Below, piece after piece: positions 51,828 through 60,168 of a stretch of DNA of 64,000 nt. The stretch covers positions 31,823 to 95,822 of the forward strand of contig JBBQWT010000013.1 in assembly GCA_038210375.1 (NCBI GenBank). The letters are read 5' to 3'. Within the stretch, counting starts at the first letter, position 1. Each line of letters starts with the position of its first letter. The notes beneath the pieces were generated by a model. That model made no database searches and had not been told where the DNA came from. It saw only the letters and a program-made list of their open reading frames with translations. The position numbers and the translations under genes were made by a program. The stretch comes from JBBQWT01 sp038210375 (GTDB taxonomy: Bacteria > Acidobacteriota > Terriglobia > Terriglobales > Acidobacteriaceae).

Positions 51828-52906
51828 TATTTCGCCCTCCCTCTTTCGGCTTGGCTTGCAACAGGCGTCTGGTATGGATCCAGCAACAGCCTTTTGCGCT
51901 CGCCGTTCGCTGACTTTGGCGGCAACGGCAGGTAGTTGCCTTCACGCAGCACATCGGCGGCGGCCTGCCGGCTCAGCACATACTTCAAGAACTCGCTGGT
52001 GGCTTCGCTAAGCGGATGGTCGGCGCTGCGGTCGAGCACAAAATACACCGCTCGCGTCAACGGGTAAACCCTTGAGGCCACATTTTCACGTGACGGGTTA
52101 ATGGGCGCAGCAGTAGCGGACGGAGTGAGTGGCAGTGCTCGCACCTCCCTCGTCGCATAGTGGACATTCGAGATGCCGATACCGTACGGGTCCTTGGCTA
52201 TAGTCTGCACAATCAACTCGCCGGCGTCGAGGCCGTCAGCTCCCGTGCCGTTTGCCAACTCGCGCAGAGTGCAGCTCCAGTGAGCCTTTTGCCTGAAGAC
52301 CAGGTTACGGAAGATCACTGCTTTGTCGTTCTCCGTGGTGAAGCCATAAAGATGAATCGCATGCCCCGCCCATGATCCCTTTACTCCAAGATCTCCCCAT
52401 GTTCTTATTGGTCTCTCGGAGCTACCGAAGGTGCGCTCTAACTGTTCGGTGGTGACGCTCACCAGCGGATTGGAGCGATGCACGAAGATCATTAGCGCAA
52501 ACGTCGCCTTAGGCACGTCGTAGGAGCCTGTCGCTATGTCAACCATTGTTGGCGCGTGCCCGGTTACGGACTCAAAGGCCTGCTCTTCGAGGGGCCAAAT
52601 CTCACGGCCAAGCACACCTATCTCAGCGCGACCGGTGTAGACGCCCGCCACCGCCGTGATCGTGCTGTGCAGTTGATCGTCAAACCGCACACCGGGCTGA
52701 TAGGCGTGGAAACTCTCTTCGTAGCGCTTCAGCAGGTCGCCCATCTGCGGGCTTCCCCAGGTGCGGATGACACCACTCACCTGGCGTGACGGCGTATAGA
52801 GTGGCGCCTCTGCTGTCTGCGCCATGGCGGCTCCAAACAACAGCAAGGCAGTGCACACGCCTGCGAGTGGCTCGCAGGTGTGGCGCCTCCTGTACGAGTT
52901 GAACAT
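51827..52906 (-). CDS. PstS-like periplasmic binding protein 3
   Basis: A 359-residue secreted binding protein, first gene of the minus-strand triplet. The ATG at 52906 has AAGGA eight bases upstream, and a signal peptide (VCTALLLFGAAMAQTA) follows. Family features: IRTWGSPQMGDLLKRYEESF, NPLVSVTTEQLERTFGS, IRTWGDLGVKGSWAG, DPYGIGISNVHYA, and the C-terminal SRQAAADVLREGNYLPLPP. It is preceded by a Pho-box-like triplet (52950-52978). The overlap with the next gene is one base. Confidence 0.8.
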   Translation of the reverse strand: MFNSYRRRHTCEPLAGVCTALLLFGAAMAQTAEAPLYTPSRQVSGVIRTWGSPQMGDLLKRYEESFHAYQPGVRFDDQLHSTITAVAGVYTGRAEIGVLGREIWPLEEQAFESVTGHAPTMVDIATGSYDVPKATFALMIFVHRSNPLVSVTTEQLERTFGSSERPIRTWGDLGVKGSWAGHAIHLYGFTTENDKAVIFRNLVFRQKAHWSCTLRELANGTGADGLDAGELIVQTIAKDPYGIGISNVHYATREVRALPLTPSATAAPINPSRENVASRVYPLTRAVYFVLDRSADHPLSEATSEFLKYVLSRQAAADVLREGNYLPLPPKSANGERKRLLLDPYQTPVASQAERGRAK

Positions 52907-52949
52907 CAGGTAATCCTTTTAGTTCGCCTCGCCATTTACTTTTCCGCAC

Positions 52950-52978
52950 ATGAAATACGGCTGAACTGAAGATGAAAA
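52950..52978 (-). promoter_or_regulatory. Pho-box-like triplet 1
   Basis: Read on the minus strand: TTTTCAT, four bases, AGTTCAG, four bases, ATTTCAT, with starts exactly 11 bp apart (plus-strand blocks at 52950, 52961 and 52972). This is the geometry of the PhoB box, two or more CTGTCAT-like heptamers with 4-bp spacers. It ends 43 bp before the start codon of the first PstS-like gene. Two further triplets occur at 59909 and 60046. Confidence 0.55.
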
Positions 52979-53192
52979 TCCGTTCAGGTGTCAAATTGCA
53001 GCCGCACGCACACCGTCACTCATTCCTCCGTCTGTCCGCGTGCCGAGATTGAAAGCGTACTAACACAACGTCGAGCGAACACCAACGATCTGGCAAAACT
53101 CTCACACCTCCAGGTTCACGAGTCGTTTTATGAATGCATTCTTCTATTTGGATAAAAATTTATTCATGTAAGCCCAACGCACCCTGAAATCG

Positions 53193-53234
53193 TTGACAGC
53201 GCAATTGCGTCAGACTAAAGTTCGTGACGCAATT
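53193..53234 (+). promoter_or_regulatory. Sigma70-type promoter with a palindrome around the -10 box
   Basis: TTGACA (53193-53198) and TAAAGT (53216-53221) are separated by 17 bp. A perfect 10-bp inverted repeat, AATTGCGTCA (53203-53212) and TGACGCAATT (53225-53234), brackets the -10 box. The transcription start would fall inside the right arm, so a bound regulator would block the promoter. The operon start codon is at 53260 with GGGAG upstream. No Pho-box triplet is seen on this strand. Confidence 0.6.
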
Positions 53235-53259
53235 CACAATTTCATTTCGGGAGTCGATA

Positions 53260-54270
53260 ATGCACCCCACTCTAAAAATTGTAGGGGCCTTTCTCATAGG
53301 CCTGCTGAGCGCGGCGGGCGCGGTTGCCGGTGCTGCTGCTCAAACCTACAAGGTCATCGGTCAGTACATGTTGCCTGGCTCCGCGGCGCATGGCCTGGCA
53401 GTGGATTCCATCAGCCGCCGTCTTTTTGTCGCCGGCGATGGCGGTATCGTCGTCCTCGATGCGGATACGGGCGCAACCCTCGGCACCATTCAGCTGAAGG
53501 ATGCGCAGGATGTTCTGCTGATTCCCGTTATGAAAGGTGAAGAGCGCGCCGCCTCCACCATGGGCTTTGCCACCGGCAACGGCACGGTCGTTACCTTCTC
53601 GCCGGAGGGTATGAAGGTCACCGCGTCGGTCAAGCTCCCGACCGGCGGCGCGTCCTCGCTCTGCTATGACGACGACGCGAAGACAGTTGCGGCCGTCAGC
53701 GCCGGAGGTTCGCTCGCTGCGATTGACGCCGAATCCGGCAAGGTGGTGAAGTTCTGGCGCGTCGGCACTGGCGCGGGACAGATCGCCTGCGGCACTCTAA
53801 AACACGTGTACGTCGCGGACACCGCCGCCAATGTCGTCCATGTGCTAAACCACGGCACTGGAAAAGATGACGGCGACTACCCCATCATGACGGGAAGCAA
53901 GCCCTCCGGTCTGTCACTGGACCCCAAGGGCCGCCGTCTCTTCGTCGCCTGCGAGGACGGCACGGTGGAAATCATCGATACGGACTCCGGCTTCACCTTC
54001 ATCGAATTGAAGGCCGGTACGGGCAAGGCGCGCGAAACGTTCATCTGGACTCCGCAGGGCAAGGGCCAATGGAAGGCCGCGTCGTTCATCGTGCAGGAAG
54101 ACGGCACTCTTACCGGCATCCGCATGAACGCCTTCATCAACTACTCCATCGGCGGCCAGTACAAGCTGACTCCCGGCCTTGGCAGCGTGGCTTACGACGC
54201 CAAGACTCACCGGCTACTGATTACGTCAATGAACGCGGGCAAACCCGTCGTGCTTCTCGCAGGGTACTGA
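53260..54270 (+). CDS. Secreted beta-propeller (YVTN/NHL-like) protein
   Basis: A 336-residue exported protein with a signal peptide (IVGAFLIGLLSAAGAVAGAAAQ). The rest is a series of about 40-residue blade repeats with the pattern (R/K)(R/T)LF(V/I)A... VxVxDxDTG, for example SRRLFVAGDGGIVVLDADTGA, HVYVADTAANVVHVLNHGTG and RRLFVACEDGTVEIIDTDSG. It is typical of YVTN-type propellers that bind ligands or proteins at the cell surface. The start ATG at 53260 follows GGGAG. It is the first gene of a four-gene plus-strand unit and the only one with repeats of this type. Confidence 0.82.
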   Translation: MHPTLKIVGAFLIGLLSAAGAVAGAAAQTYKVIGQYMLPGSAAHGLAVDSISRRLFVAGDGGIVVLDADTGATLGTIQLKDAQDVLLIPVMKGEERAASTMGFATGNGTVVTFSPEGMKVTASVKLPTGGASSLCYDDDAKTVAAVSAGGSLAAIDAESGKVVKFWRVGTGAGQIACGTLKHVYVADTAANVVHVLNHGTGKDDGDYPIMTGSKPSGLSLDPKGRRLFVACEDGTVEIIDTDSGFTFIELKAGTGKARETFIWTPQGKGQWKAASFIVQEDGTLTGIRMNAFINYSIGGQYKLTPGLGSVAYDAKTHRLLITSMNAGKPVVLLAGY

Positions 54271-54293
54271 TCAACGTGAAACGGACTAATGCA

Positions 54294-55823
54294 ATGACAA
54301 AAAACTTTTCCTTCAATATTTTGCCGTGCCTGGTAGCTGCTGCCGCTCTTGGCCTCGTCTTCGTTCCCAATCTGCACGCACAAGGCATCGTGAGCGCGGA
54401 ACAACTGCGCGGCAAGAAAATTCTGATTGTCGCAGGCGAGCCTAAAAATGACCACCCGAACGACGACATGGTCGTCAAGAAGCACCTGGGGAGCCAGGGC
54501 TACGTCGTCACCATGGCCAAGGAAGAAGACGACCCCGCAAAGGCCGCCGGGCAGGACCTCATCATTATCAGCAGTACCGCCGACCCACGCGAGATTGCGG
54601 ACAAGTATGCCAGCGCGTCAGTGCCTGTCTTCACCTGGAACACCGTTGATTATCCAGACATGAAGATGAGCGGACCCGAGCGCCACGTCGACTTCGAGAC
54701 GCTGGATCCGGTGCAGGACTACGCGCGCGCCTTCACCATGCTCTACGGCTACTTTCCGAACGTCACGAACCCTATCGTGCATGAGCTGGGCATTCCGCGT
54801 TCGCAGATGTTCGGTACCGGCTACCTGCTGCCGCAGGCTTTCGGATGGGCGCGGCCTGCCCCCTCGGCCAGCATCGTTGTCAACGTCGAGGGCGAAACCA
54901 CCCACGCCGGGGTCTTCACCTATGAGAAGGGCGCCACTATGTATGGCGGCTTCGTGGCGCCCGCTCGCCGCGTTGGCTTCTATCTTAGCGATGCGACCTT
55001 CCACTATCTCACCGCGGTACATGGCGAAGCGGAGCGCGATGCCAACTTGTCGCAGTGGTGGGTCAGTCTGAAACTCTTCGACGCCAGCATCCGCTGGGCG
55101 CTCAGCCCCGCCGTGAGGCCAGAAGCTTACGATCCACAGGCTTTGAAGACGAAACTTGCTTCAGTTGCCAAGGGAAAAAAGCTGCTCTTTGTGCGCCGGC
55201 TCAACACGCCTGAGGGTGAAGAGTCGGACGACCATATCTCCGAGCACTTCAAGGATCTTGGCTTCACAGTCACGGAAGCCGACCAGAGCCAGCCGGACAC
55301 CATGGCAGACGGACAGGACTTCGTGGTTCTCTCGGCCACCAGCTCCAAGTACAAACTCTCCAACAAGTACCGTGATGTGAAGGTCCCTCTGATGTGCCTC
55401 GAAGGGCTCAGCGCGGACTCGCTCAAGATGGCCAACCGTCACCGCTTCGTCGACTACGGAGAACATGGCGAAGCCAGGGAGAGCGAAGATCCACCCGAGG
55501 CTTACCTCGAGATCGTCGGGTCCTACCACACCATGGCTGCCGGTCTAAGACCCGGTTACGTCAAATTTATCAAGGAGGCAGACGTGCTGAAATGGGCGAT
55601 GCCGCTTCCTTCGGCCATCATCATCGCAACGCTGCCAAACTCCTTCCATGAACGCGCCATCTTCGGCTACGAAAAAGGCGCGGCCATGGCCGACGAATTC
55701 GTTGCTCCGGCACGCCGCTCCATGATCCCCGTGGACAATCCTGCTTTCGACGACCTGACTCCAGAGGGTCACACACTCTTCGACGCGGTTACCCTTTGGA
55801 CCATCTCCAGTCCGCCAAACTGA
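54294..55823 (+). CDS. Secreted protein with two tandem ThuA-like domains
   Basis: A 509-residue exported protein. After the signal peptide (LVAAAALGLVFVPNLHAQ) come two homologous halves of about 240 residues. Each begins with a Rossmann-like strand (GKKILIVAGEPKNDHPNDD; GKKLLFVRRLNTPEGEESDD), passes through an Asp-rich middle (GQDLIIISST; GQDFVVLSAT), and ends YEKGA(T/A)MxxxFVAPARR followed by a final helix containing LFDA. This is the fold family of ThuA/class I glutamine-amidotransferase-like proteins, without the catalytic Cys. The start ATG at 54294 is the one giving the signal peptide. Next gene 41 bp downstream has one copy of the same domain. Confidence 0.75.
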   Translation: MTKNFSFNILPCLVAAAALGLVFVPNLHAQGIVSAEQLRGKKILIVAGEPKNDHPNDDMVVKKHLGSQGYVVTMAKEEDDPAKAAGQDLIIISSTADPREIADKYASASVPVFTWNTVDYPDMKMSGPERHVDFETLDPVQDYARAFTMLYGYFPNVTNPIVHELGIPRSQMFGTGYLLPQAFGWARPAPSASIVVNVEGETTHAGVFTYEKGATMYGGFVAPARRVGFYLSDATFHYLTAVHGEAERDANLSQWWVSLKLFDASIRWALSPAVRPEAYDPQALKTKLASVAKGKKLLFVRRLNTPEGEESDDHISEHFKDLGFTVTEADQSQPDTMADGQDFVVLSATSSKYKLSNKYRDVKVPLMCLEGLSADSLKMANRHRFVDYGEHGEARESEDPPEAYLEIVGSYHTMAAGLRPGYVKFIKEADVLKWAMPLPSAIIIATLPNSFHERAIFGYEKGAAMADEFVAPARRSMIPVDNPAFDDLTPEGHTLFDAVTLWTISSPPN

Positions 55824-55864
55824 GTTTTTCTTGCAAAACATCATCCCTTTTCAGGAGCATTATT

Positions 55865-56587
55865 ATGCCCAAGCTTTGTGGTCGCCTACTTGCCCTCAGC
55901 GCAGTCGTTCTCTTTGCTGTCTCAACCGCGTTTGCATCCGACACTCCCGACCCCATCTTCAAAGGCAAGAAGCTACTTCTGATCGCGGCCACCTCCAGCC
56001 CCACGGCACCCGTGGACGCGAACATCAAGAAGCACTTTGAGAGCCTCGGCATGACGGTCACTATGGTTTCAGACATCCATCCGCCCCCGGCCGAAGGCTA
56101 CAACCTCGTTTTCCTTGCCAGTGACGTCAAAGCCAAGACCATTACCAACACCTACCGCGCCACGACCGTTCCCGTGTTCACGACCAAGCCCTGGCTGCTT
56201 GACTTCTTGGGCATGACCGGATATCAGCCCCAGAAGGACTATGGCGAAGACGAAAAGGCAGAGCAGTCTTTCCTCTGGCTTATCAACGCGCCCAACCCTA
56301 TCCAGGCCGGCTTCCCTAATGGCATGTTTATGCCCGTTAAGCACGCCATCAAAATCTACAACTGGGGCCGTCCGGAGCCCTCCGCGCAAGTCATCGCTTT
56401 CCTTCCCGGCGAACCCACTAAGGGCTTCATCTTCGCCTATGAAAAAGGCGTCTACATGGATCACGAGTTCGTCGCGCCAGGGCGCCGTATCTTCATGGGC
56501 CTATCTCCCGACCAGTTCGATCTCCTAATCCCCGACGGCATCAAGCTCTTCGACTCGTGCGCAGCCTGGGCTTTGGGCGGAAGATAG
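55865..56587 (+). CDS. Secreted protein with one ThuA-like domain
   Basis: A 240-residue exported protein with a signal peptide (LLALSAVVLFAVSTAFAS) and an AGGAG site before the ATG at 55865. The single domain matches both halves of the upstream protein: GKKLLLIAATSS at the start, GYNLVFLASDVKAKTITNTYRA in the middle, and FAYEKGVYMDHEFVAPGRR with KLFDSCAAWAL at the end. Role unknown; the third copy of this domain in one operon suggests a repeated or stacked surface structure or several ligands. Confidence 0.75.
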   Translation: MPKLCGRLLALSAVVLFAVSTAFASDTPDPIFKGKKLLLIAATSSPTAPVDANIKKHFESLGMTVTMVSDIHPPPAEGYNLVFLASDVKAKTITNTYRATTVPVFTTKPWLLDFLGMTGYQPQKDYGEDEKAEQSFLWLINAPNPIQAGFPNGMFMPVKHAIKIYNWGRPEPSAQVIAFLPGEPTKGFIFAYEKGVYMDHEFVAPGRRIFMGLSPDQFDLLIPDGIKLFDSCAAWALGGR

Positions 56588-56594
56588 GATAAGT

Positions 56595-57362
56595 ATGACA
56601 CTTCGCCACAGTATTTTCGCCGCTGTTCTCTGTGCCTTCATTGCGCTTGTTCCGCAGCTGCGGGCACAGGATCGGGTGGATGGTCCGACTGCCCTCATCA
56701 TCACCTACCATGCCAAATCCGGCGATCGCTCCGCCTTCCGAAAGGTAATGCAGACCGAGGGCGTTGCAAAGTTGAACAAGTGGCAAAAGGACGGCGTTTT
56801 CTCCAGTTACAGCATCCTTTTCACCGCATACGCAGCGGACACCGTGCCCGACATGTTTCTCGTTCTCCGCTTCAAACACTTCACGGATCTCGGAAACTGG
56901 CAGAAGATCGAAGAGACTTACCCCGGCGGCCTTACCGATAGCGCCCAGAGGCTCGGCGTGGCGGAGACCTCCAACACCGCTGATATTGTCGATGAAGGCT
57001 CAGGCGCCCCCACTACCAAGGATTCGCAGTTCTTCGTGCTTGAATACGACGTCACTGTGGATATGCCAAAATATGTCAGCTACGTCCACGGCTACGTGGC
57101 GCCGCAGTTCAAGGGATGGAGCACCGCCGGCATCCTCTCCTCGTACTCCTGTTTCGTCAACCAGAACCCCGCCGGTGCGCCGTGGTCCAGCTTCATAGTC
57201 CTTGAATACAAAAACTTGAAGTCGCTCGCGGCTCGCGAAGCGGTCAAGAACAAAACCCGCGCTGAGCTGGCCACCTCCGACGCCACCTGGAAGAAGTGGA
57301 GCGACGATAAGGCCTCCGTTCGGAAAGAGAAAGCAGCCATCTCAGTACTTTCTCTCAATTAG
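56595..57362 (+). CDS. Secreted NIPSNAP/EthD-like (dimeric alpha/beta barrel) protein
   Basis: A 255-residue exported protein (signal HSIFAAVLCAFIALVPQLRAQ). The mature part looks like two ferredoxin-like halves: ALIITYHAKSGDRSAFRKVMQ with FLVLRFKHFTDLGNWQKIEE, and FFVLEYDVTVDMPKYVSYVHG with FIVLEYKNLKSLAAREAV. This pattern is typical of dimeric alpha/beta barrel proteins such as NIPSNAP and EthD. The catalytic role, if any, is unknown. It starts 7 bp after the previous gene and ends the plus-strand operon, which converges on the minus-strand pair at 57384. Confidence 0.65.
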   Translation: MTLRHSIFAAVLCAFIALVPQLRAQDRVDGPTALIITYHAKSGDRSAFRKVMQTEGVAKLNKWQKDGVFSSYSILFTAYAADTVPDMFLVLRFKHFTDLGNWQKIEETYPGGLTDSAQRLGVAETSNTADIVDEGSGAPTTKDSQFFVLEYDVTVDMPKYVSYVHGYVAPQFKGWSTAGILSSYSCFVNQNPAGAPWSSFIVLEYKNLKSLAAREAVKNKTRAELATSDATWKKWSDDKASVRKEKAAISVLSLN

Positions 57363-57383
57363 CCCAGGTGGTTACTGGTGGTT

Positions 57384-58796
57384 CTAGAAGATCCCCGGTA
57401 GTGCGGGGCTATGCTCGCGATGCAGGGCCTGTAGGTCAAACTTCTCCATACCGAGCGCCCGCAGTAGCAGCGGCGGCAGTTGCGTCGTAGGCACCGGCGT
57501 CTTGTCCAGACGCCCCGTCAATTGCACACCGCTCACCAGCAGCGCCACATGCGCGTCCTCATCTGTAGCGCTGCCGTGTCCGGCAGGAGCCCACCGCACG
57601 TCCGAACGCGAGCGGAGGATAATATCCGGTATCCGGCTGTCCTCTGCCGGAAGGTTCACCGTCAAACCCAGGCGTTGGCCGATGACAACTTCTTCAATGC
57701 CCAGCAAACTCGCCTGCGCGCTCAGCGCCTTCGCCACAGCCGCAGTCATGGAAGGATCCTTGAGCCACACCATTGCGCTGCCCGACGCACCGATGTGGGA
57801 CACGATCGCGTGCGGCACCCTCTCTGCCACAGCCTTCAAGGCGGACAAGTTCACGGTTCGAATGCTGCGCGCTGTGACAGGCCCCCGCCCATAGGATGCG
57901 GTCACCACAATCCAGGTCGAATCAAAGAGCTTCTTTGTCTTCAACTCGCGCACGATCGCCGCAATCGAATCGTCCACGCTGCCCAGCGCCTTGGTCAGCT
58001 CCGTCGCGGGCCTGCCGGTAGAATCGGCATATCCGTTGTTCCCGGCCATCATCTTCGCTTTGCCTACGGCGCTGAAGCTGATGCCCATCACCACCGGCAC
58101 GGGCGCGTCCAGTTTGCCGCCGCAATCCTTCCCGTCAATCCAACGCATGACGGCAGCAACGCGCATCTGGTCTCCCCGCTCCGGCGCAGCCCAACCGCAC
58201 GCCTCGCTCAAACCGCTGCCCGATGGCCCAGCGTACAGATCGGTCAGAGCCGCATTCGTGCCTGCCCACGCCGTGCGGGTGCCCTTCTCGTTCATCACTT
58301 CAAAGATGTTGTTCACATGCAGCAGCGCATGGGGAGCGACCGGGGAGCAGGAATGTTTCGGATCCAGCGGCATCTTCACCGCGTCCATCTCCAGCATCAG
58401 TGCGGTTCCCTTTGTCCGACATGCTGAACCCGCCGGAGACAAGGCGTGGTCATATCCATCGGCGCTCACAACGCCCGTAGAGACTGGAGTACCGCCCGTC
58501 ACCAACGCCACCAACCCGGCAGCCTCGTCGGTCCACGGTACGTGCGCATTGGTGTAGGTGACGCCGCGGCGGCTCAGCTCCGCCATCGCAGAGTTAGGAT
58601 GCGACTCCACCCACAGCGCCAGGTCCACTGCATTCAGCCCCCCGGCCTCCAGCAAAACGACGCGCGCTGCCGGATGGTCGGCGGGCGTATGAATCAGGGG
58701 CTTTGGATATTGCTCCTGCGCCACACAGGCAGCGGCCAGTAAAAACGCCGCAACCTCGCACGCAACTAATTTCTGCACGGCTTTCGCAGCGGGCAC
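57384..58796 (-). CDS. Secreted alkaline-phosphatase-fold protein, probably catalytically dead
   Basis: A 470-residue exported protein with a signal peptide (LVACEVAAFLLAAACVAQ), starting at a GTG preceded by GGGGAG. The order of elements fits the type I phosphodiesterase/alkaline phosphatase superfamily: MAELSRRGVTYTNAHVPW, LVTGGTPVSTGVVSADG and a late GHGSATDEDAHVALLVSG. Two metal-site landmarks are missing: the first-strand Asp-Gly is LLEAGGLN, and the Asp-His of the usual SDHGM is ASYGR. I therefore infer a binding pseudoenzyme. It starts 9 bp after the PstS-like gene at 58806 and shares its promoter. Confidence 0.65.
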   Translation of the reverse strand: MPAAKAVQKLVACEVAAFLLAAACVAQEQYPKPLIHTPADHPAARVVLLEAGGLNAVDLALWVESHPNSAMAELSRRGVTYTNAHVPWTDEAAGLVALVTGGTPVSTGVVSADGYDHALSPAGSACRTKGTALMLEMDAVKMPLDPKHSCSPVAPHALLHVNNIFEVMNEKGTRTAWAGTNAALTDLYAGPSGSGLSEACGWAAPERGDQMRVAAVMRWIDGKDCGGKLDAPVPVVMGISFSAVGKAKMMAGNNGYADSTGRPATELTKALGSVDDSIAAIVRELKTKKLFDSTWIVVTASYGRGPVTARSIRTVNLSALKAVAERVPHAIVSHIGASGSAMVWLKDPSMTAAVAKALSAQASLLGIEEVVIGQRLGLTVNLPAEDSRIPDIILRSRSDVRWAPAGHGSATDEDAHVALLVSGVQLTGRLDKTPVPTTQLPPLLLRALGMEKFDLQALHREHSPALPGIF

Positions 58797-58805
58797 GGTC
58801 TCCCC

Positions 58806-59846
58806 CTATTTCAGTTTCTCAGCCTCTTTGGCGTCCCGCGTGGCCGGCAGCGGCGTAAAGATTGCGTCCTTCACGATCGCTTGCTGCCCTTCTTTGCTCA
58901 GTGCATATTTAATGAATTCGCGCAGCAATGGGCTGATTGGCTTTCCTGGCTCGCGATTGATGAAGATGTAGATGGCGCGGCTTAACGGATACGCCTGCGA
59001 AGCTACATTTTCGAAGGTCGGGGCCAGATACGGGCCGCCCTGATGCACCGCAAGCTTCAGCACCTTCGTTTTAGGATTCGTGTTCCACGCGAGGCCCGTG
59101 TAGCTCATCGCGTACTTGTCTGCGGCTACCCTGTCAGAGAGCGGGATCACCGTGTGCTCTGATTTGAGGCCGTCGCGCCACTGTCCATTCGCCAGCACAT
59201 GTATGTTCACGAAGCTGTCGTAGCCGTTCGGAATCTCTACGCCCCACAAGTGGATCGGCTTGTCGGCCCACTCCCCCGTCAGTCCAAGTTGTCCCCACGT
59301 CGTGATCGGCGGCTTGATGCCTCGGTTGTGTGTCGCCGAATAGAGCGCGTCGAGCTGCGGGTAGGTGATCTCATCCAGGGGATTGTCTCTGTTGACAATG
59401 AAAACAATACAGTCCGTAAACGCTTTCACCCCCAGGCTCCCGCCGGAGACGGCAATCGCCAGCGGCTGATAACCGAACTTGTCGTCAAACGGAAACTCTT
59501 CCCTCCCCAGCATCTCGCGTGCAATGAAGCCGAAGTCTGCCGTACCCGCAGTCAGCCTCGGCCCTGCCTGACCCGATCCGCCGATGTCCACCGATATCTT
59601 CACGTTCGGGTAGATTTTCGTAAAGCCGGCAATCCACGCGTCGGTTATATCGTTGACCGTATTCGATTCAACACCCTTCAAAATCCCGTACAAACCTTTC
59701 ACCGGCTTGTACGACGGAATCGCGGCATCCACCGTGGCATTGTAAGGCAGCGGGGGATTGGGCTTCGGTGCCGGTGTCTCCAGATTCTGCGCGCCGGCCA
59801 GAGTGCATCCTATTAAGCCAAAGGTGATAGTGAGAATCCGCTTCAT
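58806..59846 (-). CDS. PstS-like periplasmic binding protein 4
   Basis: A 346-residue exported protein. The N terminus MKRILTITFGLIGCTLAGAQ offers either signal peptidase I cleavage after AGA or a lipobox (LIGC), so it might be a lipoprotein. It is the most PstS-like of the four: DIGGSGQAGPRLTAGTADFGFIARE corresponds to the anion-binding region, and VNRDNPLDEITYPQLDALY to the hinge. ITTWGQLGLTGEW, YPLSRAIYIFINREPGKPISPLLREF and YALSKEGQQAI follow the family. It is preceded by Pho-box-like triplet 2 and followed by the phosphatase-fold gene after 9 bp. Confidence 0.82.
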   Translation of the reverse strand: MKRILTITFGLIGCTLAGAQNLETPAPKPNPPLPYNATVDAAIPSYKPVKGLYGILKGVESNTVNDITDAWIAGFTKIYPNVKISVDIGGSGQAGPRLTAGTADFGFIAREMLGREEFPFDDKFGYQPLAIAVSGGSLGVKAFTDCIVFIVNRDNPLDEITYPQLDALYSATHNRGIKPPITTWGQLGLTGEWADKPIHLWGVEIPNGYDSFVNIHVLANGQWRDGLKSEHTVIPLSDRVAADKYAMSYTGLAWNTNPKTKVLKLAVHQGGPYLAPTFENVASQAYPLSRAIYIFINREPGKPISPLLREFIKYALSKEGQQAIVKDAIFTPLPATRDAKEAEKLK

Positions 59847-59908
59847 ATTGTGGCCTGCAAGGTCCTTTCCAGTTTGTTTGCCGAGCCGACCCACTTCAAT
59901 CTACACAC

Positions 59909-59937
59909 ATGAAGTTTGCCTGAAGGCAATGTTAAAA
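59909..59937 (-). promoter_or_regulatory. Pho-box-like triplet 2
   Basis: Read on the minus strand: TTTTAAC, four bases, CCTTCAG, four bases, ACTTCAT; plus-strand blocks start at 59909, 59920 and 59931, an exact 11-bp pitch. It ends 62 bp before the ATG at 59846. Confidence 0.55.
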
Positions 59938-60045
59938 CTAGTTCATTTCACCCATCCGCTGCTGCCTCCCATGACGCGTTCTCCATAAATTGCTCTAAAG
60001 CGTCTTAACACATAAGCCCAAGGAGAGCATCTGTACATGAAGCCG

Positions 60046-60074
60046 TTTTCATTTTCGCTTCACACATCCTTCAT
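60046..60074 (+). promoter_or_regulatory. Pho-box-like triplet 3
   Basis: TTTTCAT (60046), GCTTCAC (60057) and CCTTCAT (60068), separated by 4-bp spacers. It lies 94 bp before the start codon of the TonB-dependent receptor, and about 110 bp from triplet 2, which points the other way. Confidence 0.55.
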
Positions 60075-60168
60075 TCGCTGGTTTCAAAGTGCTAACGACT
60101 CAAAAATTTCTCCCATAATGTTTTGAAAGGGGAGGAGACTATACTCCATCGACAAGTCAGGAGCTCGA

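Noticed and set aside
57480..58427. 315-codon plus-strand open frame opposite the phosphatase-fold gene
   Set aside because: Arg/His-rich shadow without a start signal; the minus-strand frame has a signal peptide and family motifs.
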